Position numbers and translations under genes: made by a program. The notes under the pieces are model-generated. The model saw only the letters and a program-made list of their open reading frames with translations, searched no databases and had not been told where the DNA came from. Positions 1 to 5,725 of a DNA stretch of 6,731 bases are shown here, piece by piece (position 1 is the stretch's first letter; every line of letters begins with the position of its first letter). The stretch is from Bacteroidota bacterium (GTDB lineage Bacteria; Bacteroidota; Bacteroidia; Bacteroidales; Prolixibacteraceae): positions 1 to 6,731 of the forward strand of contig JAUZOB010000180.1 of the NCBI GenBank assembly GCA_030706665.1. The letters run 5' to 3'.

Positions 1-561
1 AGTCGTCCCCGTTGCCATCACTGCCGCCATTACAATATTGGCAGTCCCGGTAACCGATGCTTCATCAAGAAGCATATAAGCACCATGCAAGCGAGGGGCT
101 TGTACTTTGTAGAAGTTATTTTGAGAATCAAAATTAAACTCAGCTCCCAGATTAAGGAATCCGATAAAATGAGTATCCAGCCTACGGCGGCCGATTTTGT
201 CTCCTCCGGGCTGTGGAATATACCCTACACCATAGCGTGCCAGCAGAGGCCCGATAATCATTATTGATCCACGTAAACGGGCAGCCTGTTTGGCAAAATG
301 CTCCGTTTTCATGTAATCAAGGTCAATATTATGGGCCCGGAAACTAAAGGTTCCGTGTTCCAACTGATGGACTTCCACACCAAGACCGATGAGAATCTCT
401 ATCAGCTTATTGACGTCACTAATATTGGGGACATTGCTGATTATTACTTCCTCATCAGTCAGTAATACAGCACAAATCACCTGTAGAGCTTCGTTTTTCG
501 CCCCTTGAGGATATAAATCCCCATTCAGCTTCTGCCCCCCTGTAATACGAAAAGTAGCCAT
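1..561 (-). CDS. murA: UDP-N-acetylglucosamine 1-carboxyvinyltransferase (MurA), 3' end cut by window edge
   Basis: MurA transfers enolpyruvate from PEP to UDP-GlcNAc, the first committed cytoplasmic step of peptidoglycan synthesis. I translated the minus strand from the ATG at 561; the frame is open for 187 codons to position 1, so the C-terminal half or more lies outside. Family marks: GAKNEAL at residues 20-26, with the catalytic Lys22-Asn23 pair; RLRGSIMIIGPLLARYG near 95-111; and PGGDKIGRRRLDTHF at 118-132, the active-site loop. In that loop the Cys that fosfomycin alkylates (Cys115 in E. coli) is replaced by Asp121 (codon GAC, 199-201). Other MurA enzymes with this Cys-to-Asp change remain active and are fosfomycin-insensitive, so this one is probably active too. 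The gene follows the DUF4290 gene by 23 bases on the same strand, so the two are probably cotranscribed. No clear Shine-Dalgarno sequence precedes the start. The identification is firm. Confidence 0.96.
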   Translation of the reverse strand, partial: MATFRITGGQKLNGDLYPQGAKNEALQVICAVLLTDEEVIISNVPNISDVNKLIEILIGLGVEVHQLEHGTFSFRAHNIDLDYMKTEHFAKQAARLRGSIMIIGPLLARYGVGYIPQPGGDKIGRRRLDTHFIGFLNLGAEFNFDSQNNFYKVQAPRLHGAYMLLDEASVTGTANIVMAAVMATGTT

Positions 562-584
562 AACAAATGCAGAATTGCTATTTA

Positions 585-1193
585 TTATTTGGGATTTTGT
601 CTTTTGTTTTGTTGCAACTTCTTCTTGGCCGGACTGCTTCTGTAAAGCAGATCCTTGCTGTCGGTTAATTTATAGTCTTCGCTAAACTTTATTCTTCCAC
701 CTGACAGCTTTTCGATATCTTCAAAGATTTTATCATCAGTTACCGAATCCTTATTCCATACGAGATAACATTTCTTCATATGGTTCGCCAGCAATTGAAT
801 CAAAAGATCCCTTTCAGCCCCTTCTTCATATTCAGCAGCCTTTTCAATAAGATCCTCCAGTATTTTTCCATAATGGAGATACTTGATGTTAATGGCACTA
901 TATGGGACTCTGTTTGGTTTTGAATGCAACAAACTTGGGGATGGCGGATCATAAGGATAGTCAATGTCGAGTGTAAACTCTGACATTATGGCCAAATGGT
1001 CCCACAGTTTATGTTTGAAGTCGTTAATATCACGCAGATATGGATACATATTCCCCATGATATCGACTAAAGAGCGTGCAGCACGATTTCGTTCGTCACG
1101 ATCTTCAATGGCCATGATATGGTTGACCATATTCTGAATATTTCTTCCATATTCCGGAAGAAACAGTTTTTTCCGATTGCTATTATAATCCAT
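585..1193 (-). CDS. DUF4290 domain-containing protein
   Basis: A 202-residue protein recognisable as the DUF4290 family, which I know only from Bacteroidota and which has no assigned function. The conserved N-terminal half includes LPEYGRNIQ at residues 12-20, a basic/acidic stretch EDRDERNRAAR at 30-40, IMGNMYPYLRD at 45-55, and DFKHKLWDHLAIM at 58-70 followed by LDIDYPYDPP at 75-84. The rest is predicted largely helical and ends in a lysine-rich tail (about 188-202) that could contact nucleic acid; that is a guess. There is no signal peptide or membrane segment, so it should be cytoplasmic. The ATG at 1193 is chosen because the conserved domain begins within a dozen residues of it. murA follows 23 bases downstream; this pairing recurs in Bacteroidota and suggests shared expression, perhaps a link to cell-wall synthesis or growth. 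Confidence 0.93.
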   Translation of the reverse strand: MDYNSNRKKLFLPEYGRNIQNMVNHIMAIEDRDERNRAARSLVDIMGNMYPYLRDINDFKHKLWDHLAIMSEFTLDIDYPYDPPSPSLLHSKPNRVPYSAINIKYLHYGKILEDLIEKAAEYEEGAERDLLIQLLANHMKKCYLVWNKDSVTDDKIFEDIEKLSGGRIKFSEDYKLTDSKDLLYRSSPAKKKLQQNKRQNPK

Positions 1194-1275
1194 TTAGTTG
1201 GTATGATATCGATAAATTGCGGAAATCAGCTTTATTGGGATAACCCGTTTGTCGTAATCGCTATTTCCGTTATAT

Positions 1276-1283
1276 CAAAGATA
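1276..1283 (-). promoter_or_regulatory. candidate Bacteroidota -7 promoter box for DUF4290-murA
   Basis: On the minus strand this reads TATCTTTG, a perfect match to the Bacteroidota -7 consensus TAnnTTTG. It lies in the 147-base gap between the helicase stop and the DUF4290 start and would give a leader of roughly 75 bases. I see no good TTTG -33 element 19-21 bases upstream, so this rests on the -7 box and its position. Confidence 0.4.
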
Positions 1284-1340
1284 ATAAAAAAGAGTGGAAA
1301 AGAATCTCATTCTCCTTGTGAAACTGAATCTTACCCAATA

Positions 1341-3641
1341 CTACTTGACAATTTTAAGTTTTGCAAACTTAAGTAAAAGTTGCTTTTGTCCTGCACTCTG
1401 AAAGAAAACAGTTGCTTTCATATTCTGATTTTCTCCTTCGAGCTGTAAAATTTTACCCTGTCCGAATCGTTGGTGTTCAACAATCATACCCGGTAGCAGA
1501 AGAGAAGGATCATCACCCTGAAATGCAGTTGCGTTCATGCCTGCTTCTTTCAAACCGGCAAGTTTACGCATCATCGAAGGTTGCGATGCTGTCTGAATTC
1601 GTTGCTGAACTTGTTGTTGTGTAACAGTTGCAGAAGGTTCCGGACGGCCAAAGATACTGAACATTCTTGAATCAGTTGCTTCCAGAAACCGGGAATCGAT
1701 TTCGGTAATAAAACGACTCGGTTTGCAGAACTCCAGCTTCCCCCATTGATATCGTTGTTTCGCAAATGAAAGGTATGCTTTCTTTTCGGCTCTTGTCAGG
1801 GCAACATAAAACAATCGTCGTTCTTCTTCCATGGCCTGCTGGGTTACAGGTTGTCCCCCATAACTGGCAGGAAAGAGCTGATCTTCGACCCCGACAATAA
1901 AGACAACCTTGAATTCAAGCCCTTTAGCTGAATGAACAGTCATTAGCGCCACTTTATCACGATCTTCCGGTTTCTCATTATCCTGATCGGTAAGCAAAGC
2001 TACATCTGCAAGATAATCGTGAAGATTATTTGCACTTCCCTCTTCCCTGGCATTAATGGTAAACTCCTGTATCCCATTCAGCAACTCCTGTATATTCTCA
2101 TATTTGCTAAGCCCCTCCGGAGACTGGTCCAGATACAGATCTTTCAGCAGTCCGCTTCCGGTTGCGATAGCAGAGGCCAAATCAAATGCTTCGGTTTGTT
2201 CATTCTTGTCGATAAATCCCTGGATCAGTTCTGTAAATAAATTCAGTTTATTTACGGTTCCCGAATTCAGCCCTATCTCATTTTTAGTCTTGAGCGAACA
2301 AGCCATATCCCAAATACTGATACCTGCAGCTAACGCCCCCTGATCAAGTTTATTCAGAGTCGTATCGCCAATACCGCGGGCCGGATAATTCACAATTCTT
2401 TTGAACGCCTCATTATCCAAAGGATTTATGACCAATCGGAAATAGGCCAGTATGTCCTTGATTTCTTTTCGTTGATAGAACGACAATCCGCCATAAATCT
2501 TGTAAGGCACGTTTTTCTTTCGAAGAGCCTCTTCAAAGATCCTCGACTGGGCATTCGTTCTGTAAAGAATGGCAAAATCTTCAAATTTAAAGTGCTCGCG
2601 CATATGGAGGTCCCCGATTTCTCCGGCAACCATAAACCCTTCCTCATTATCGGTCAGGGCGGAAAGCACTTTTATGCGGTCTCCTTCATCATTTTCGGAG
2701 AAGACCACTTTAGGAATCTGCTTCTTATTTTTATGAATGATGCTGTTGGCAGCATTGACAATATTCTGGGTCGAACGGTAATTCTGCTCAAGCTTGAAAA
2801 TCTTATGCTCCGGATAATCGGACTGAAAGTTGAGTATATTTTCGATCTTCGCCCCCCGGAAAGAATAGATGCTCTGGGCATCATCTCCTACAACGCAGAT
2901 ATTTTTATGGTTCTGGGCAAGCTGCTTGATAATTCTGTATTGAGCATGATTGGTATCCTGGTACTCATCGACCAGTATAAAGCGAAAAATGTCCTGATAT
3001 TTTGCAAGGATATCTGCTCTGGAAGCAAATAACTGATCAGTCTTCATCAAAAGGTCATCAAAATCCATTGCTCCTGAAACCATGCATCTGCGAGCATACT
3101 CTTTGTAGATCTGACCAATGAGCGGCATCCGGATGCTGCGATCATAGTCTGCAATTTCCGGAGTCTTGTTATAGACTGCAGGAGTTAGCAATGAATTCTT
3201 TGCTGCCGAGATTCTGTTCAGGACAATATTAGGCTTATATATTTTATCATCCAGTTTAAAGTCCTTAATGATCGATTTAATCAAACTCTTAGAATCACTG
3301 GTATCATAAATCGTAAAACTTGAAGGGAAACCGATCGCTTCATGTTCAATTCGCAAAATACGGGAGAATATAGAATGAAATGTTCCCATCCACAAGTAGC
3401 GTGCAACATTTTCACCTACAATCTTTGAGATGCGTTCTTTCATCTCCTTGGCTGCCTTATTGGTAAACGTAAGAGACAAAATAGAAGAAGCCGGATGCCC
3501 TTTTTGCAACAAATGCGCGATACGAAAGGTCAGCACGCGTGTTTTCCCCGAACCTGCACCTGCAATCACAAGCGAGGGGCCGTCAGTATTTTCTACTGCA
3601 GCACGCTGTGCCTCATTGAGTTGTTTTAGATAATCGTACAC
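1341..3641 (-). CDS. uvrD: UvrD/PcrA-type ATP-dependent 3'-5' DNA helicase
   Basis: A complete superfamily 1A helicase of 766 residues, the usual size for UvrD/PcrA, acting in nucleotide-excision and mismatch repair and in displacing proteins from DNA. All motifs are present in order: Q motif LNEAQRAAV (8-16), Walker A AGAGSGKT (27-34), Ia LTFTNKAAKEM (57-67), Ib GTFHS (86-90), Walker B VDEYQDT (224-230), III GDDAQSIYSFRGA (252-264), IV QNYRST (286-291), V MTVHSAKGLEF (567-577) and VI EERRLFYVALTRA (606-618) with the arginine finger. A Gln-rich, poorly conserved linker (about 665-715) leads to a PcrA-like C-terminal Tudor-type domain starting PGMIVEHQRFGQGK (717-730). The first codon is GTG: the frame upstream reaches a TAA at 3669-3671 with no ATG, and the next ATG lies beyond Walker A. 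No Shine-Dalgarno sequence is visible. RecB/AddA is excluded by size and by the lack of a nuclease domain; Rep is less likely because of the Tudor-type tail. Confidence 0.96.
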   Translation of the reverse strand: MYDYLKQLNEAQRAAVENTDGPSLVIAGAGSGKTRVLTFRIAHLLQKGHPASSILSLTFTNKAAKEMKERISKIVGENVARYLWMGTFHSIFSRILRIEHEAIGFPSSFTIYDTSDSKSLIKSIIKDFKLDDKIYKPNIVLNRISAAKNSLLTPAVYNKTPEIADYDRSIRMPLIGQIYKEYARRCMVSGAMDFDDLLMKTDQLFASRADILAKYQDIFRFILVDEYQDTNHAQYRIIKQLAQNHKNICVVGDDAQSIYSFRGAKIENILNFQSDYPEHKIFKLEQNYRSTQNIVNAANSIIHKNKKQIPKVVFSENDEGDRIKVLSALTDNEEGFMVAGEIGDLHMREHFKFEDFAILYRTNAQSRIFEEALRKKNVPYKIYGGLSFYQRKEIKDILAYFRLVINPLDNEAFKRIVNYPARGIGDTTLNKLDQGALAAGISIWDMACSLKTKNEIGLNSGTVNKLNLFTELIQGFIDKNEQTEAFDLASAIATGSGLLKDLYLDQSPEGLSKYENIQELLNGIQEFTINAREEGSANNLHDYLADVALLTDQDNEKPEDRDKVALMTVHSAKGLEFKVVFIVGVEDQLFPASYGGQPVTQQAMEEERRLFYVALTRAEKKAYLSFAKQRYQWGKLEFCKPSRFITEIDSRFLEATDSRMFSIFGRPEPSATVTQQQVQQRIQTASQPSMMRKLAGLKEAGMNATAFQGDDPSLLLPGMIVEHQRFGQGKILQLEGENQNMKATVFFQSAGQKQLLLKFAKLKIVK

Positions 3642-3677
3642 TATACTTTTTGTTATAACTAAGTCATTTTAGAAATT

Positions 3678-3685
3678 CAAAATTA
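3678..3685 (-). promoter_or_regulatory. candidate -7 promoter box for the helicase gene
   Basis: On the minus strand this reads TAATTTTG, a perfect TAnnTTTG match, 36 bases from the GTG start, giving a leader of about 30 bases. A TTTG on the same strand (3715-3718) is too far (29-base spacer) for a standard -33 element. The overlapping plus-strand octamer at 3685-3692 (AATATTTG) is one mismatch from the same consensus, so the divergent genes could share this spot. The rest of the 176-base divergent region is AT-rich and shows nothing else convincing; a second one-mismatch plus-strand box is TAGTATTG at 3768-3775. Confidence 0.4.
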
Positions 3686-3804
3686 ATATTTGTACACCTA
3701 TTAATCTTATTCTTCAAAAAAAATATCTTCTTCACATACCCTGACGACATATTTTGCGTTATTTTGTTAGTATTGAATTGTTAACCACTTTAATTTATAT
3801 CACC

Positions 3805-3810
3805 GGAGAA
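3805..3810 (+). promoter_or_regulatory. ribosome binding site of the T9SS cargo gene
   Basis: GGAGAA lies seven bases before the ATG at 3818. It is the only clear Shine-Dalgarno sequence among the three starts in this window with readable upstream sequence plus this one, and it fixes the start of the secreted protein, whose signal peptide begins immediately. Confidence 0.6.
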
Positions 3811-3817
3811 ATTAATA

Positions 3818-5098
3818 ATGAAACAATCCTTTATTCTTTTTCTATTCCTTGTCTTATTGAGTACAGCCAAAGCACAACTTTCTGCTCCGGGTTCTGTCAC
3901 ATCCCTTCAGACCAACTATCCTTCGGGGACTACGAACGATCCGCTTTTCGTATTTTGTGCCTCTGCCGATTACAATACTGCAACACTCGAAGTTAGAAAT
4001 CCTTTTACCTCTGCAGCTTCAGCTTCCTGGAAGAAATTGAATCCCTCATCCGGTACTTTTGAATATTATACAAGCACCTCCGCTTTTACCCAAACCGATC
4101 GTCAGACAGGGCTTCCCTCCGGCTTATATCAGATAGAAGTTAGCGACGGCAGCAGTACTGTAACCTATCGTGCATGGGTCATCAACAACTGGATAAAGAC
4201 AGAAGCAACCATTACGGACTCTGACTGCGATCATTTTATTCTCAACGGAAGTTACACGGGTGCCGATCTAAGCTATATTGATCCTATATCGCACGAAAAG
4301 GTGGCAATTTCTGCAGACTACAATGTATCATGGAAGGAAGGTGATGCAGTTGTGTCACATACCTTGAAGACAACGATATTCTCTCCTCCTTCCGAAAATA
4401 CCACCTATAACCTGACTCTTACTGATAAATTCGGTTGTAACGCTAAAGTATCCGTAGTCTACAACTCACTTATTCCAAGTGCCGACTTTACGGTATCCCC
4501 CGCTCAGGGAGAAGCACCTCTGCTGGTAAAATTTACCAACCTTTCTAAAAATGCCGATCGTTATACATGGACACTCTATAAAGATATCGATGTAATAAAA
4601 ACTGAAGCAGAAAAGAACAGTGGAAAGGTTGACAGTGTGATGCAACAATTTCAAACGTCCAATATCGAATACAAATATGAGAACTCCGGTCATTATAAAG
4701 TTAAATTACTTGCAATCAAAACCAATCCCGATAACTTAACCTGCAGGGATTCGTTATACCTGCGAAGCGGATTCATTGTTGCTGATACCTCATGGGTTGA
4801 AGTTCCCAATGTATTTACCCCGAACGGAGATAACGTCAATGATCGATTCACCATTAAGACGCAATCACTGAAAACATTTAAGGTTTCAATATTCAATCGC
4901 TGGGGGCGAAAGCTATTCAGCTATGAAAATAACAATGTATCCTCCAGCACAGAGACAACCGCTCATGGAGTGTGGGATGGAAAGATTGACGGAAAGTATG
5001 CATCTCCGGGAGTCTATTTCTACGTTATCGAAGCGATCGGACGGGATAACAGATCACGAAAGAAAACCGGATTTGTTCATCTTTTCAGAGATAAGTGA
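3818..5098 (+). CDS. secreted protein with PKD-like domain and T9SS type B (CHU_C) sorting domain
   Basis: A 426-residue exported protein. Residues 1-19 form a Sec signal peptide (Lys2, hydrophobic run FILFLFLVLL, AKA before Gln20 as likely cleavage site). Residues about 21-220 match no family I recognise; they are rich in Ser, Thr, Tyr and Asp, look beta-rich and probably hold one or two Ig-like folds, with Cys47, Cys137 and Cys207. A PKD-like domain follows (ADFTVSPAQGEAPLLVKFTN, 222-241), but the usual WDFGDG motif is degenerate (YTWTLYKD, 249-256). The C-terminal domain (about 329-426) is the gliding-motility-associated type: VPNVFTPNGDNVND, FNRWGRKLF (359-367), VWDGKIDGKYASPGVYFYVIEA (split motif, 385-406), KTGFVHLFR (416-424). 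By family knowledge this domain directs export by the type IX system and retention at or release from the surface. No catalytic motif is visible; an adhesin or structural role is a guess. It stands alone, divergent from the helicase gene, with no partner gene beside it. Confidence 0.9.
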   Translation: MKQSFILFLFLVLLSTAKAQLSAPGSVTSLQTNYPSGTTNDPLFVFCASADYNTATLEVRNPFTSAASASWKKLNPSSGTFEYYTSTSAFTQTDRQTGLPSGLYQIEVSDGSSTVTYRAWVINNWIKTEATITDSDCDHFILNGSYTGADLSYIDPISHEKVAISADYNVSWKEGDAVVSHTLKTTIFSPPSENTTYNLTLTDKFGCNAKVSVVYNSLIPSADFTVSPAQGEAPLLVKFTNLSKNADRYTWTLYKDIDVIKTEAEKNSGKVDSVMQQFQTSNIEYKYENSGHYKVKLLAIKTNPDNLTCRDSLYLRSGFIVADTSWVEVPNVFTPNGDNVNDRFTIKTQSLKTFKVSIFNRWGRKLFSYENNNVSSSTETTAHGVWDGKIDGKYASPGVYFYVIEAIGRDNRSRKKTGFVHLFRDK

Positions 5099-5132
5099 CA
5101 GTTAAAATCCTCTCATTTTAAAAAGAATACAT

Positions 5133-5140
5133 TATCTTTG
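5133..5140 (+). promoter_or_regulatory. candidate -7 promoter box upstream of a structured RNA
   Basis: TATCTTTG is a perfect match to the Bacteroidota -7 consensus TAnnTTTG, 35 bases past the stop of the secreted-protein gene. No gene follows on this strand before the terminator at 5329-5364, so a transcript from here would be noncoding. A -33 TTTG at the right spacing is not seen. Confidence 0.4.
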
Positions 5141-5225
5141 AATAAAATAACAAGCAATAATGAAGACTTTAAAATAAAAGGAATAGAAAATATTAAGATA
5201 TTTTCGTTTTTATATTTTACTTCAT

Positions 5226-5233
5226 TATCTTTA
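5226..5233 (+). promoter_or_regulatory. weak internal -7-like box
   Basis: TATCTTTA differs from TAnnTTTG only in the last base, and TTTC at 5202-5205 (one mismatch to the TTTG -33 element) lies 20 bases upstream. It overlaps the right arm of hairpin A. If used, it would give an RNA of about 125 bases ending at the same terminator. Confidence 0.2.
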
Positions 5234-5328
5234 GTAAAACATTGTTCATACAATGTTACTATCTGTTGAAAGCTGAGCAATCCTTATAACCTCAGCCTAT
5301 GTAGTTTTATTAAACATTAGGTTTTTTT

Positions 5329-5364
5329 GCCGTCAGGATTTTATCTTGACGGCATTCTTTTTTT
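5329..5364 (+). terminator. intrinsic terminator, plus strand
   Basis: GCCGTCAGGA (5329-5338) pairs with TCTTGACGGC (5344-5353) over 10 base pairs including one G-U, with loop TTTTA, followed by a T-rich tract to 5364. It acts only on plus-strand transcripts: on the other strand the stem would be followed by A residues. It ends either the candidate RNA or the transcript of the secreted-protein gene 231 bases upstream. Confidence 0.88.
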
Positions 5365-5610
5365 ATAACAGAACTTTAGCTGCCCGGAGGACCTCTTCAA
5401 TTCAAAAGACAAATCAAAGCATATGAGAATAATGCATTGAGGTAATTTAACGACCGGTTAGTTCTGCGTTTTGAATCGTGTAAAGCTGAAAAAGTAAGGT
5501 GATAAAATACCAGGACATTGTTGATTCCTTTTAAAATTCCACCGAACGATCGGATTACAAGACAACGACAGCTCCCATACAACATAGTATTTAACAAGGG
5601 AATTGTAGAT
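5365..5610 (+). other. intergenic stretch with no recognisable feature
   Basis: About 245 bases between the plus-strand and minus-strand terminators. I found no convincing gene, perfect promoter box, repeat array or RNA. A 66-codon minus-strand frame (5397-5597) resembles no family I know and has an amino-acid composition typical of chance translation. Small near-palindromes such as ACCGGT (about 5453-5458) look incidental. Confidence 0.5.
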
Positions 5611-5637
5611 AAAAAAAGCCCTGGGGGGTACCAGGGC
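5611..5637 (-). terminator. intrinsic terminator of gltD
   Basis: On the minus strand GCCCTGG and CCAGGGC (5637-5631 and 5624-5618) form a perfect 7 base pair GC-rich stem with loop TACCCC, followed directly by seven T (5617-5611). It lies about 90 bases after the gltD stop. A weaker 5 base pair hairpin in between (5673-5690, GGGGA / TCCCC) lacks a strong T run. With the plus-strand terminator it separates two converging transcription units. Confidence 0.88.
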
Positions 5638-5725
5638 CTTGCATTGTCAGTTTAATTTGAAGAGAAAAAGTAGGGGAAATAATCATCCCCAAAGTAATTG
5701 TTTGGTGTTTGAAATAAAAAGGAGA

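Larger units (their letters stand above)
5147..5364 (+). ncRNA. candidate small RNA or structured 3' UTR
   Basis: Between a consensus-like -7 box and a strong terminator lie about 180 bases without a gene but with successive potential hairpins. (A) TAATGAAG at 5158-5165 plus TAAAATA at 5170-5176 pair with TATTTTA at 5213-5219 plus CTTCATTA at 5220-5227, enclosing GAAAATAT / ATATTTTC (5186-5193 / 5198-5205, loop TAAG). (B) AACATTGT / ACAATGTT (5238-5245 / 5250-5257, loop TCAT), extended by TAGT / ACTA with two bulged A. (C) GCTGAG / CTCAGC (5272-5277 / 5291-5296). (D) CCTATGT / ACATTAGG (5296-5302 / 5314-5321) with one bulged T, sharing base 5296 with C. Then the terminator. Pairings were found by eye. 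It could be an independent RNA of about 218 bases, a shorter one from the weak box at 5226-5233, or the 3' UTR of the upstream gene. It does not form the closed rod of 6S RNA, and I recognise no riboswitch core. The start position is an estimate. Confidence 0.4.

Noticed and set aside
1233..1340. Inverted repeat TATTGGG (1233-1239) / CCCAATA (1334-1340) flanking the gap upstream of DUF4290
   Set aside because: Only seven bases with about 94 between the arms; expected by chance, with no other sign of a mobile element or att site.
1354..1372. Perfect 8 base pair palindrome TTAAGTTT / AAACTTAA at the 3' end of the helicase gene, as a terminator
   Set aside because: It encodes the conserved C-terminal residues KFAKLK, is all-AT except one pair, and no T run follows it on the minus strand.
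1119..1376. An 85-codon plus-strand open frame spanning the gap between the helicase and DUF4290 genes
   Set aside because: It overlaps both real minus-strand genes at their ends and its protein resembles nothing known.
2472..3032. A 186-codon plus-strand open frame
   Set aside because: It lies wholly antisense to the helicase gene, whose motifs are all intact. It is a shadow frame.
5160..5177. Tiny frame ATG-AAG-ACT-TTA-AAA-TAA inside the candidate RNA, as a leader peptide
   Set aside because: Five codons, no Shine-Dalgarno sequence, and no downstream gene for it to regulate. The ATG is part of the inverted-repeat arm.
5147..5364. Candidate RNA as 6S RNA or a known riboswitch
   Set aside because: The 5' and 3' ends do not pair into the closed rod of 6S, no known aptamer core is recognisable by eye, and no gene lies downstream on the same strand.
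5397..5597. A 66-codon minus-strand open frame in the intergenic region
   Set aside because: No family resemblance, no ribosome binding site or promoter box in front, and a composition typical of chance translation. It lies beyond the gltD terminator.
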